Source: Glandiceps talaboti (Eukaryota > Hemichordata > Enteropneusta > Spengelidae). Taken from it: a stretch of 55,000 nt of DNA. The notes beneath the pieces are model-generated. The model was not told the DNA's origin. It ran no database searches and was given only the letters and a program-made list of their open reading frames with translations. Numbering within the stretch: position 1 is the first letter of the stretch; every line of letters starts with the position of its first letter. The DNA lies in NCBI RefSeq assembly GCF_964340395.1, contig NC_135567.1:913883-968882 (forward strand). Reading direction: 5' to 3'. A program made the position numbers and the translations under genes. Below, in pieces: positions 12,201 to 19,714 of this stretch.

Positions 12201-12743
12201 CTACTGAGGTCCTACTGGTAGACTGGTCTACTGAGGTCCTACTAGTAGACTAGTCTACTGAGGTCCTACTGGTAGACTGGTCTACTGAGGTCCTACTGGT
12301 AGACTGGTCTACTGAGGTCCTACTAGTAGACTAGTCTACTGAAGTCCTACTAGTAGACTGGTCTACTGAGGTCCTACTGGTAGACTGGTCTACTGAAGTC
12401 CTACTAGTAGACTGGTCTACTGAGGTCCTACTGGTAGACTGGTCTACTGAAGTCCTACTAGTAGACTGGTCTACTGAGGTCCTACTGGTAGACTGGTCTA
12501 CTGAAGTCCTACTAGTAGACTGGTCTACTGAGGTCCTACTAGTAGACTGGTCTACTGAAGTCCTACTGGTAGACTGGTCTACTGAGGTCCTACTGGTAGA
12601 CTGGTCTACTGAAGTCCTACTAGTAGACTGGTCTACTGAGGTCCTACTAGTAGACTGGTCTACTGAAGTCCTACTAATAGACTAGTCTACTGAGGTCCTA
12701 CTAGTAGGCTGGTCTACTGAGGTCCTACTAGTAGACCGGTCTG
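9221..12743. repeat. 27-bp minisatellite, about 130 copies with no net length change
   Basis: GTAGAC recurs in strict 27-bp register from 9221 to 12731, a distance of 3510 bp or exactly 130 units. The checkpoints at 10031, 11462 and 12299 are all in phase. Variation is almost entirely A/G at three places: GARGTCC, CTACTRGTAG and GACTRGTCTAC, with occasional CTAATAG, CTATTAG, CTCGTAG or CTACCGA. When R is A the last two become perfect palindromes, CTACTAGTAG (10 bp) and GTAGACTAGTCTAC (14 bp). With G, the second keeps 6-bp arms around TG. Although 27 is a multiple of three, stops in every frame prevent long open frames. The last unit ends GTAGACCGGTCTG. Confidence 0.98.
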
Positions 12744-12860
12744 TCAACAGTAATACTAAATTAGTAGTACAGGTCCCTATGTATTGCAGCCAACATTTCT
12801 GAGGGGAGCTGAATATTGACTGTCAGTTTGTAACTCGGTTTCCCCTGTTACTTATTACAG
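12744..12860. other. Unique DNA ending in a splice-acceptor-like tract
   Basis: This links the 27-bp array to the candidate exon. Its end, a pyrimidine-rich GGTTTCCCCTG followed by TTACTTATTACAG, looks like an animal 3' splice site with AG at 12859-12860. If the exon is real, this and perhaps the whole 27-bp array would be intronic. Confidence 0.4.
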
Positions 12861-13043
12861 GTTTATGCAATGAATATTATCATCAACACAGTACACCCAA
12901 CTCAATGTCAGTACAGTGGTCTGAGACTCAATGGACGAATGATTACTATATACATATCAGACTTGCATGATGGGAAGATATCCAAAGTCATTGCTGTTAT
13001 GTATCTACCGTACAATATTACTTATTGGAGGAAAGAGTTTTGA
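12861..13043 (+). CDS. Candidate 3'-terminal coding exon of an unrecognised gene (60 codons plus stop)
   Basis: After the acceptor-like TTATTACAG, the phase-0 frame starts VYAMNIII, runs 60 codons without interruption and ends in TGA at 13041-13043. An internal ATG at 12870 would leave 57 residues. The composition looks more protein-like than any other frame in the window: charged and aromatic residues are mixed, with stretches such as YSGLRLNGR, YISDLHDGK and LPYNITYWRKEF, the last holding a potential N-glycosylation sequon (NIT). There is one Cys at residue 16. There is no signal peptide or membrane segment. I do not recognise the family. No partner exon is visible in the window. The nearest obvious AATAAA downstream is in the A-rich tract near 13696, so the 3' end is uncertain. 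It could also be a pseudogene remnant or a chance frame. Confidence 0.4.
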   Translation, partial: VYAMNIIINTVHPTQCQYSGLRLNGRMITIYISDLHDGKISKVIAVMYLPYNITYWRKEF

Positions 13044-13141
13044 TGTCATTACTAAGGAATGGATACTCTAGTGCTGAAGTCCTGGATTTAACATGTTTAA
13101 ACGACATCAATGTCCTGTTGTGCAGGTCATGGTCCTGACAT
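13044..13141. other. Unique DNA downstream of the exon candidate
   Basis: No open continuation of the upstream frame. It contains the palindrome GTTTAAAC near 13094-13101 and no polyadenylation signal. If the exon is real, this is probably 3' UTR. Confidence 0.4.
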
Positions 13142-13350
13142 ATTGAGGTATTTTCTTTTGAACGAGGGTGAGACAAGTGTCATCTCAAATTGAGATATTT
13201 TCTTTTGGACAAGGCTGAGACGAGTGCAATCTCATATTTAGATATTTTCTCTTGAATGAGGTTGAGATGAGTGCCATATCGCAGTGAGGTATTTTCTTTT
13301 GAACGAGGGTGAGACGAGTGTCATCATCTCAAATTGAGATATTTTCTTTA
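13142..13350. repeat. Degenerate 47-bp tandem repeat, about 4.5 copies
   Basis: TATTTTCT recurs at 13149, 13196, 13243, 13290 and 13340, giving periods of 47, 47, 47 and 50. Each unit continues with TTGAACGAGG or a variant, then GAGACGAGTG and TCATCTCA. The 50-bp interval comes from a duplicated ATC in TCATCATCTCA. Copies 1 and 4 are closest to each other, so an older duplication of a multi-unit block is likely. Confidence 0.88.
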
Positions 13351-13501
13351 GCTCCTCATGGATTTTTTTTACCAGCTATCTATCTTAAATAGAAGCATGG
13401 ATTGTTAACTGCTACTTATTGCTACTTACACAGAACAAGTTAGTTGTGAACCAGTGACATGTAGGTATAGTTATAAACTGCACATTACAAAATTGGTAAC
13501 C
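13351..13501. other. Unique AT-rich DNA
   Basis: No tandem structure, recognisable gene or RNA. Minus-strand frames crossing it (13412-13621 and 13471-13668) are open mainly because of the adjoining 60-bp repeat. Confidence 0.5.
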
Positions 13502-13632
13502 GAGAAAAAAAATAGCACATCTTCTGCATATGGAAAATATAATTTGATGCAGGACTGACAATAGAAAAAAAATAGCATATCTTCTGCATATGGAAAATAT
13601 AATTTGATGCAGGATTGACAATAGAAAAAAAA
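13502..13632. repeat. 60-bp direct repeat, two copies
   Basis: Two adjacent copies run from GAAAAAAAATAGCA through TCTTCTGCATATGG to GACAATA. TAGCACAT at 13513 and TAGCATAT at 13573 fix the period at 60 bp. They differ by a few transitions, and a third partial A-run follows. Read on the minus strand this gives a duplicated peptide containing LHQIIFSICRR, which is a by-product of the DNA repeat. Confidence 0.92.
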
Positions 13633-13682
13633 ATTGCTGTCACAGTGATGGGGAAAAATTGCTGCCATACCTATTTCCTATG

Positions 13683-13710
13683 CCCCCCCCAAAAAAATAA
13701 AAAAATAATT
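13683..13710. repeat. C8 tract followed by an A-rich tract
   Basis: Eight Cs are followed directly by A runs broken by single Ts, including AATAAA near 13696. It could be a worn poly(A) remnant or, less likely, a polyadenylation region for the exon candidate 650 bp upstream. Confidence 0.7.
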
Positions 13711-13796
13711 ATTGTAACTCATAGGGTGATATTGTAACTCATAGGGGTGACATTGTTACTTATAGGGGTGACATTGTTACCTACAGGGGTGACATG
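13711..13796. repeat. 20-21-bp tandem repeat, four copies
   Basis: ATTGTAAC or ATTGTTAC begins at 13711, 13731, 13752 and 13773, each followed by TCATAGGGGTGAC or a variant. The first copy lacks one G, which gives the 20-bp spacing. Confidence 0.9.
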
Positions 13797-13856
13797 TATA
13801 TTCATAATGCCTCAACTAGGAGGTCAGGATCTGCGCAATGTTGATCACTATGGCAA

Positions 13857-13877
13857 TATTGCACTTGTCCCGGCCTG
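13857..13877 (+). repeat. Dispersed GC-rich 21-bp motif, copy 1 of 4
   Basis: TATTGCACTT followed by GTCCCGGCCTG. The same motif recurs three times in the next 1.1 kb in otherwise different contexts. Confidence 0.85.
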
Positions 13878-13924
13878 CTAGTTTGGGTAATTCTCGTCTT
13901 GTCCTGGTTTTTAAGTACATGTAT

Positions 13925-14064
13925 TGGCAATGATCACGTGGTTCTGGCAATGATCACGTGGTTCTGGCAATAATCACAAGGTACTGGCAATGATCACATG
14001 GTACTGGCAATGATCACAAGGTACTGGCAATAATCCCAAGGTACTGGCAATGATCACGTGGTTT
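13925..14064. repeat. 20-bp tandem repeat, seven copies, three with a CACGTG E-box
   Basis: TGGCAATGATCACGTGGTTC and variants start at 13925, 13945, 13965, 13985, 14005, 14025 and 14045 at exactly 20 bp. Copies 1, 2 and 7 carry CACGTG (13935, 13955, 14055). The middle copies carry CACAAG, CACATG or CCCAAG. CACGTG is the canonical palindromic E-box bound by MYC/USF-type bHLH factors. Whether the array is regulatory is unknown. Confidence 0.93.
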
Positions 14065-14150
14065 AATCTACTGTTAATTGACAATGTCGGCTGTTCCTGA
14101 CTAGTGACATACAGGTCGTGATTGGTTGCATGTATGGTTAACTATATTCA

Positions 14151-14171
14151 TATTGCACTGGTCCCGGCCTG
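14151..14171 (+). repeat. Dispersed GC-rich 21-bp motif, copy 2 of 4
   Basis: TATTGCACTG followed by GTCCCGGCCTG, 294 bp after copy 1. Confidence 0.87.
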
Positions 14172-14453
14172 CCTGTCTCCAGTCTCATGATGCAAACTAA
14201 CTTGTGATTGGCTGGTCTTTGTCAACTACCAGCTTTCCATGTTTTTTCAAGTTCCAATACAACGACATATTTGATTGGTGTGTTTGGTAGACGTTTTGAA
14301 GTAATGGATTGCATAGTATATAGTGTTGTCTTATAACTAATCTCCATATATTACAAGTAATTATATGTTGACGTTTTTTTTTGTGCGCATTATAAAAGTG
14401 CAAGTTGGGAGGAATAAAAACTGAACAGAAAGTGATTTATAACTCGATTAGTA

Positions 14454-14461
14454 TGACGTCA
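14454..14461. promoter_or_regulatory. CRE-like palindrome TGACGTCA
   Basis: A perfect match to the cAMP-response element bound by CREB/ATF-type bZIP proteins, in a zone that also has inverted CCAAT boxes. No transcription start or gene can be tied to it, so this is sequence resemblance only. Confidence 0.3.
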
Positions 14462-14530
14462 CAGACCAGCATCTGTAGTTCAAAATGACACATTACAGTG
14501 TTCCCTGAAACACCCATGATTCAATCCGTA

Positions 14531-14682
14531 ACTGTGTTGTATAGACCGTGATATGAAAAATGTTCCCAAGTGTGATTGGATGGCAGTTTTGTATATTTTG
14601 TGACGTATACAACGTTCCTAAAGATGATTGGATAGCTGTGTTGTATAGGTCGTGACATGTTCAATGCTTTTCTATGTAAGTA
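14531..14682. repeat. Degenerate repeat of about 52 bp, three copies
   Basis: ACTGTGTTGTATAG, GCAGTTTTGTATAT and AGCTGTGTTGTATAG start near 14531, 14583 and 14634. Each is followed by a GTGACAT-like or GTGATAT-like element, and the first two then by TGATTGGAT. The periods are about 52 and 51 bp. Divergence is high, so the duplication is old. Confidence 0.7.
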
Positions 14683-14683
14683 G

Positions 14684-14704
14684 TATTGCACTGGTCCCGG
14701 CCTG
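14684..14704 (+). repeat. Dispersed GC-rich 21-bp motif, copy 3 of 4
   Basis: TATTGCACTG followed by GTCCCGGCCTG, identical to copy 2 and 533 bp after it. Confidence 0.87.
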
Positions 14705-14946
14705 AATAACATTGCAACAATACAACAGTCCTGTATCGCTAATATTACATTTGTCTCTTAAACCTCCTAACAAACACAAGTGAAATGTCCACGATGTCAC
14801 GTGATTCAATGGTGTATTCTAGAAAGTTTAGAGAGTTAAATTCATTATATCTGATGTCCGTCGATTGGAGCTTGTAACTATGGAAACCTGACAAGGTCAG
14901 ATGGTGTAGGTCGGTACCTCTGCAATGCCTTGAAGTCTAATAATAG

Positions 14947-14967
14947 TATTGCACTCGTCCCGGCCTG
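14947..14967 (+). repeat. Dispersed GC-rich 21-bp motif, copy 4 of 4
   Basis: TATTGCACTC followed by GTCCCGGCCTG, 263 bp after copy 3. As in copy 3, the two preceding bases are AG. Confidence 0.87.
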
Positions 14968-15299
14968 TATATCGTGACCACAATCAACAGTATCAATGGT
15001 ATCTGTAAAGATTTATAGAGGGCGCCATTGTACATGGCGTCTTACATCGCATCAAAATGTATCTTTAGTTGGTTTTATATTGTACTGGATACTGGTTAGT
15101 TTTAATTTGGTACTGGATACTGGTTAGTTTTAATTTGGTACTGGATACTGGTTAGTTTTAATTTGGTACTGGATACTGATTAGTTTTAATTTGGTACTGG
15201 ATACTGGTTGGTTTTAATTTGGTACTGGATACTGGTTAGTTTTGATTTGGTACTGGGTACTGGTTGGTTTTAATTTGGTACTGGATACTGGTTGGTTTT

Positions 15300-16360
15300 A
15301 ATTTGGTACTAGATACTGGTTAGTTTTGATTTGGTACTGGATACTGGTTGGTTTTAATTTGGTACTGGATACTGGTTAGTTTTAATTTGATACTAGATAC
15401 TGGTTAGTTTTGATTTGGTACTGGATACTGGTTGGTTTTAATTTGGTACTGGATACTGGTTAGTTTTGATTTGGTACTGGATACTGGTTGGTTTTAATTT
15501 GGTACTGGATACTGGTTAGTTTTGATTTGTTACTGGGTACTGGTTGGTTTTAATTTGGTACTGGATACTGGTTAGTTTTAATTTGGTACTGGATACTGGT
15601 TGGTTTTGATTTGGTACTGGATACTGGTTGGTTTTAATTTGGTACTGGATACTGGTTGGTTTTAATTTGGTACTGGATACTGGTTGGTTTTAATTTGGTA
15701 CTGGATACTGGTTAGTTTTAATTTGGTACTGGATACTGGTTAGTTTTAATTTGGTACTAGATACTGGTTAGTTTTAATTTGGTACTGGATACTGGTTAGT
15801 TTTAATTTGGTACTGGATACTGGTTGGTTTTAATTTGGTACTAGATACTGGTTAGTTTTGATTTGGTACTGGATACTGGTTGGTTTTAATTTGGTACTGG
15901 ATACTGGTTAGTTTTAATTTGATACTAGATACTGGTTAGTTTTGATTTGGTACTGGATACTGGTTGGTTTTAATTTGGTACTGGATACTGGTTAGTTTTG
16001 ATTTGGTACTGGATACTGGTTGGTTTTAATTTGGTACTGGATACTGGTTAGTTTTGATTTGTTACTGGGTACTGGTTGGTTTTAATTTGGTACTGGATAC
16101 TGGTTAGTTTTAATTTGGTACTGGATACTGGTTGGTTTTGATTTGGTACTGGATACTGGTTGGTTTTAATTTGGTACTGGATACTGGTTGGTTTTAATTT
16201 GGTACTGGATACTGGTTGGTTTTAATTTGGTACTGGATACTGGTTAGTTTTAATTTGGTACTGGATACTGGTTAGTTTTAATTTGGTACTAGATACTGGT
16301 TAGTTTTAATTTGGTACTGGATACTGGTTAGTTTTAATTTGGTACTGGATACTGGTTAGT
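15300..16360. repeat. Tandem 532-bp higher-order duplication (19 monomers, two copies)
   Basis: The variant string from about 15300 recurs from about 15832 with the same order of variants. The rare GATACTAG, for example, is at 15389 and 15921, 532 bp apart (19 x 28). The copies stop matching near 15828 and 16360. This is a recent block duplication within the array. Confidence 0.88.
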
Positions 16361-16380
16361 TTTAATTTGGTACTGGATAC

Positions 16381-17090
16381 TGGTTGGTTTTGATTTGGTA
16401 CTGGGTACTGGTTAGTTTTAATTTGATACTAGATACTGGTTAGTTTTAATTTGGTACTGAATACTGGTTAGTTTTGATTTGGTACTGGATTCTGGTTAGT
16501 TTTAATTTGGTACTGGATACTGGTTAGTTTTAATTTGGTACTGGATACTGGTTAGTTTTAATTTGGTACTGGATACTGGTTGGTTTTAATTTGGTACTGG
16601 ATACTGGTTAGTTTTAATTTGGTACTGGATACTGGTTGGTTTTAATTTGGTACTTGATACTGGTTAGTTTTAATTTGGTACTGGATACTGGTTGGTTTTA
16701 ATTTGGTACTGGATACTGGTTAGTTTTGATTTGATACTAGATACTGGTTAGTTTTAGTTTGGTACTGGATACTGGTTGGTTTTGATTTGGTACTGGATAC
16801 TGGTTGGTATTAATTTGGTACTGGATACTGGTTAGTTTTGATTTGGTACTGGATACTGGTTAGTTTTAATTTGGTACTAGATACTGGTTAGTTTTAATTT
16901 GGTACTGGATACTGGTTGGTTTTGATTTGGTACTGGGTACTGGTTAGTTTTAATTTGATACTAGATACTGGTTAGTTTTAATTTGGTACTGAATACTGGT
17001 TAGTTTTGATTTGGTACTGGATACTGGTTAGTTTTAATTTGGTACTGGATACTGGTTAGTTTTAATTTGGTACTGGATACTGGTTGGTTT
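16381..17090. repeat. Second pair of 532-bp-spaced blocks in the 28-bp array
   Basis: A string starting TGATTTGGTACTGGGTACTG at 16391 recurs at 16923, again 532 bp apart. GATACTAG is at 16425 and 16957. The match continues for about 150-170 bp with a single difference (GGATTC versus GGATAC). It is one monomer out of phase with the 15300-16360 duplication, so it is a separate event or a later shift. Confidence 0.75.
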
Positions 17091-17310
17091 TGATTTGGTA
17101 CTTGATACTGGTTAGTTTTAATTTGGTACTGGGTACTGGTTAGTTTTAATTTGATACTAGATACTGGTTAGTTTTAATTTGATACTAGATACTGGTTAGT
17201 TTTAATTTGGTACTGGATACTGGTTAGTTTTAATTTGGTACTGGATACTGGTTGGTTTTGATTTGGTACTTGATACCGGTTAGTTTTAATTTGGTACTGG
17301 ATACTGGTTA

Positions 17311-17313
17311 GTT
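17311..17313 (+). repeat. Left GTT of a putative 3-bp target-site duplication
   Basis: GTT here and GTT at 18371-18373 flank the insertion. Removing the element and one GTT restores a normal 28-bp monomer. Confidence 0.7.
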
Positions 17314-17348
17314 AGTCCCCGCGGACGAAGTCCGGAACGGGGACTTAT
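17314..17348 (+). other. Nested terminal hairpin of the inserted element
   Basis: Outer arms AGTCCCCG and CGGGGACT are perfect complements. Inside them CGGAC-GAA-GTCCG forms a second stem, with a GAA bulge on the 3' side. The inner loop is GAA closed by C-G, the arrangement known to make unusually stable DNA mini-hairpins of the GCGAAGC type. Confidence 0.85.
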
Positions 17349-17357
17349 GGATTGGGT

Positions 17358-17405
17358 TCCGTCTGTCCGTGCGTCCGTCCGTGCGTCCGTCCGTCCATCC
17401 GTCCG
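17358..17405. repeat. (GTCC)n-like imperfect microsatellite
   Basis: Repeated CCGTCCGT with GTGCGTCC interruptions directly follows the terminal hairpin. A simple-sequence tract next to a terminal structure is common in several classes of animal non-autonomous elements. Confidence 0.8.
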
Positions 17406-17410
17406 CAGCT

Positions 17411-18176
17411 GTTTCTTGGAGATGCCTGGATTGATTTTTTTTCAAATTTGGTACAGGGGCAACATACTATGGCATACATATGCACGTCAATTTGTTTTAT
17501 GATACGATCCAATATGGCCGCCTAGCAACCATTTTGTTTGCGAATTTTCCCTGTCTAGAGCCATAACTCAGACATGCTTTAACAGATCTCATTCAAAGTT
17601 GGTATTAGGACAGTGTTCTATGACATACATGTGTATATCCATTTTCATTGTGATACGATCCAATATGGCTGCCTGGTAGCCATTTTGTTTGCAAATTTTC
17701 ATGTCCAAAGCCATAACTCAGACATGCTTGAACTGATCTCATTCAAAGTTGGTATTAGGACAGTGTTCTATGACATACATGTGTATATCCATTTTCGTCG
17801 TGATACGATCCAATATGGCTGCCTGCCAGCCATTTTGTTTGTGAATTTTCCATGTCCAAAGCCATAACTCAGACATGCTTAAACAGATCTAATTCAAAGT
17901 TGGTATTAGGACAGTGTTCTATGACATACATGTGCATATCCATTTTCGTTGTGATACGATCCAATATGGCTGCCTGGCAGCCATTTTGTTTGCGAATTTT
18001 CATGTCCAAAGCCATAACTCAGACATGCTTGAACAGATCTCATTTAAAGTTGGTATTAGGACAGTGTTCTATGACATACATGTATATATCCATTTTCGTC
18101 GTGATACGATCCAATATGGCTGCCTGGCAGCCATTTTGTTTGTGAATTTTCCATGTCCAAAGCCATAACTCAGACT
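17411..18176. repeat. 150/151-bp tandem repeat inside the element, about five units
   Basis: CCATAACTCAGAC occurs at 17561, 17711, 17862, 18012 and 18163, with periods of 150, 151, 150 and 151. The first unit (17411-17560) is the most divergent, and the last ends in a stub. Units carry GTTCTATGACATACATG and CGTGATACGATCCAATATGG. In the two most conserved units ATGGCTGCC-T-GGCAGCCAT is a perfect 9-bp inverted repeat (17966-17984 and 18116-18134), while others are imperfect (TGGTAGCC, TGCCAGCC). Alternating 150 and 151 bp breaks any reading frame. Confidence 0.92.
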
Positions 18177-18341
18177 CCATTTTCATCGTGATATGATCCC
18201 CCATACCCAACCAATCCTATATTGTTGGAGGCATATTCCATGTCCAACAAGCACACACAACATATCTAAGTCTGTTTGTTTTAGGTTCACAAATGTTGTT
18301 GCGTGATCAGAGTAGTGATAATTCCTTAAAACCCAATTATA

Positions 18342-18370
18342 GCGGGGGACTATGTCATTCTCAATGACTT
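18342..18370 (-). other. Right terminal motif and hairpin of the inserted element
   Basis: GCGGGGGACTA at 18342-18352 is the inverted counterpart of the left end TAGTCCCCGC with one extra base. It is followed by GTCATT-CTC-AATGAC, a 6-bp stem with a 3-nt loop, just before the junction with the array. It is unclear whether the true end is the inverted motif or the hairpin. Confidence 0.65.
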
Positions 18371-19572
18371 GTTTTGATTTGGTACTGGATACTGGTTAGT
18401 TTTAATTTGGTACTGGATACTGGTTAGTTTTAATTTGGTACTGGATACTGGTTAGTTTTAATTTGGTACTGGGTACTGGTTAGTTTTAATTTGGTACAGG
18501 GTACTGGTTGGTTTTAATTTGGTACTGGGTACTGGTTGGTTTTGATTTGGTACTGGATACTGGTTAGTTTTAATTTGGTTCTAGATACTTCTTAGTTTTA
18601 ATTTGGTACTGGGTACTGGTTGGTTTTAATTTGGTACTGGATACTGGTTAGTTTTAATTTGGTACTGGATACTGGTTAGTTTTAATTTGGTACTAGATAC
18701 TTCTTAGTTTTAATTTGGTACTGGGTACTGGTTGGTTTTAATTTGGTACTGGATACTGGTTAGTTTTAATTTGGTACTGGATACTGGTTAGTTTTAATTT
18801 GGTACTGGATACTGGTTGGTTTTAATTTTTTACTGGATACTGGTTAGTTTTAATTTGGTACTGGATACTGGTTAGTTTTAATTTGGTACTAGATACTGGT
18901 TAGTTTTAATTTGGTACTGGATACTGGTTAGTTTTAATTTGGTACTGGATACTGGTTAGTTTTAATTTGGTACTAGATACTGGTTAGTTTTAATTTGGTA
19001 CTAGATACTGGTTAGTTTTAATTTGGTACTAGATACTGGTTAGTTTTAATTTGGTACTGGATACTGGTTAGTTTTAATTTGGTACTGGATACTGGTTAGT
19101 TTTAATTTGGTACTAGATACTGGTTAGTTTTAATTTTTTACTGGATACTGGTTAGTCTTAATTTGGTACTGGGTACTGGTTAGTCTTAATTTGGTACTAG
19201 ATACTGGTTAGTTTTAATTTGGTACTAGATACTGGTTAGTTTTAATTTGTTACTGGATAATGGTTAGTCTTAATTTGGTACTGGATACTGGTTAGTTTTA
19301 ATTTGGTACTGGATACTGGTTAGTTTTAATTTGGTACTAGATACTGGTTAGTTTTAATTTGTTACTGGATACTGGTTAGTCTTAATTTGGTACTGGGTAC
19401 TGGTTAGTTTTAATTTGGTACTGGGTATGGGTTAGTTTTAATTCAGTACTAGATACTGGTTGGTTATAATTTGGTACTGGAAACTAGTTAGGTTTAATTT
19501 GGTACTGGATACTGGTTGCTTTTAATTTGGTACTGGTTAGTTTTAATTTGGTACGGGATACTGGTTGCTTTT
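18371..19572. repeat. 28-bp minisatellite, right part (about 43 copies)
   Basis: TACTGG resumes at 18383 and stays in register to 19503 (40 periods). Near the end one monomer is shortened to 21 bp (19531-19551) by loss of one of its two TACTGGA halves, and the last copies are divergent (GTACGGG, TTGCTTTTAATT). The variant spectrum differs from the left part: CTTCTTAG, TTAGTCTTAA and AATTTTTTACT appear only here. Confidence 0.97.
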
Positions 19573-19714
19573 AATTAGCACAACTGAACTGACAAGATTC
19601 CATAGTGCTATAGGCATATGAGACTGATTCTAAATATAAATACTGGTCCAATATTGTCCTCCAATGAAAATGTGAATCTGATTCTGAATCTGAAACAAAC
19701 ATCATCACACACTA
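19573..19714. other. Unique spacer between the 28-bp and giant arrays
   Basis: About 140 bp with no gene. It contains a short GAATCTGATTCTGAATCTGAA direct-repeat patch near 19672-19692, then runs into ACTACACAACAAACTAAC, which looks like the degenerate first monomer of the giant array. Confidence 0.7.

Larger units (their letters stand above)
14065..15082. other. Non-array DNA with recurring short motifs
   Basis: About 1 kb with no gene recognised. It holds three copies of the 21-bp GC-rich motif, several GATTGG (inverted CCAAT) elements near 14121, 14205, 14273, 14573 and 14628, one CRE-like palindrome, a CACGTG near 14799 and a hairpin at about 15022-15038 (CGCCAT-TGTAC-ATGGCG). The short frames at 14197-14403 and 14521-14712 (minus) have no recognisable content. 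Together this resembles an old, decayed long-period repeat more than a promoter, but a promoter cannot be excluded. Confidence 0.5.
15083..17313. repeat. 28-bp minisatellite, left part (about 80 copies)
   Basis: TACTGG begins at 15083 and remains in 28-bp register to 17295, exactly 79 periods with no net indel. The monomer reads GGTACTGGATACTGG then TTAGTTTTAATTT, so TACTGG is itself duplicated inside each unit. Common variants are TTAG/TTGG, TTTTAATTT/TTTTGATTT, GGATAC/GGGTAC/AGATAC, and GGTACT/GATACT/GTTACT. The plus strand is strongly T and G rich (13 T, 7 G of 28). Confidence 0.98.
17314..18370. mobile_element. 1057-bp non-autonomous repeat element inserted in the 28-bp array
   Basis: The 28-bp array stops after GGTTAGTT and resumes at GTTTTGATTTGG. 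The register of TACTGG jumps by 1088 bp (17295 to 18383), which is one monomer plus 1060 bp: 1057 bp of foreign DNA plus a 3-bp duplication. The left end has a nested hairpin and then a (GTCC)n-like tract. The interior has about five 150-bp tandem units. The right end has a near-copy of the left terminal motif in inverted orientation (TAGTCCCCGC versus TAGTCCCCCGC) and a small hairpin at the junction. No transposase or reverse transcriptase frame is present, so it would need proteins supplied elsewhere. Ends and GC content differ from the host array. The superfamily cannot be fixed. The open frames at 17613-18168 change frame between units and are not genes. Confidence 0.8.

Noticed and set aside
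17613-18168. Overlapping 84-97-codon frames in the inserted element
   Set aside because: The 150/151-bp alternation shifts frame between units, and the frames overlap each other on the same strand. No transposase or other domain is recognisable.
17314-18370. Calling the inserted element a Helitron because of its terminal hairpins
   Set aside because: The insertion is not between A and T, a target duplication of GTT is supported by array register, and the CTRR-type end is at best a weak match on the minus strand.
15083-19572. Telomere-like repeat because of repeated TTAG and GGTTAG
   Set aside because: The unit is 28 bp, contains no tandem TTAGGG, and has the TTAG/TTGG polymorphism of an ordinary minisatellite.
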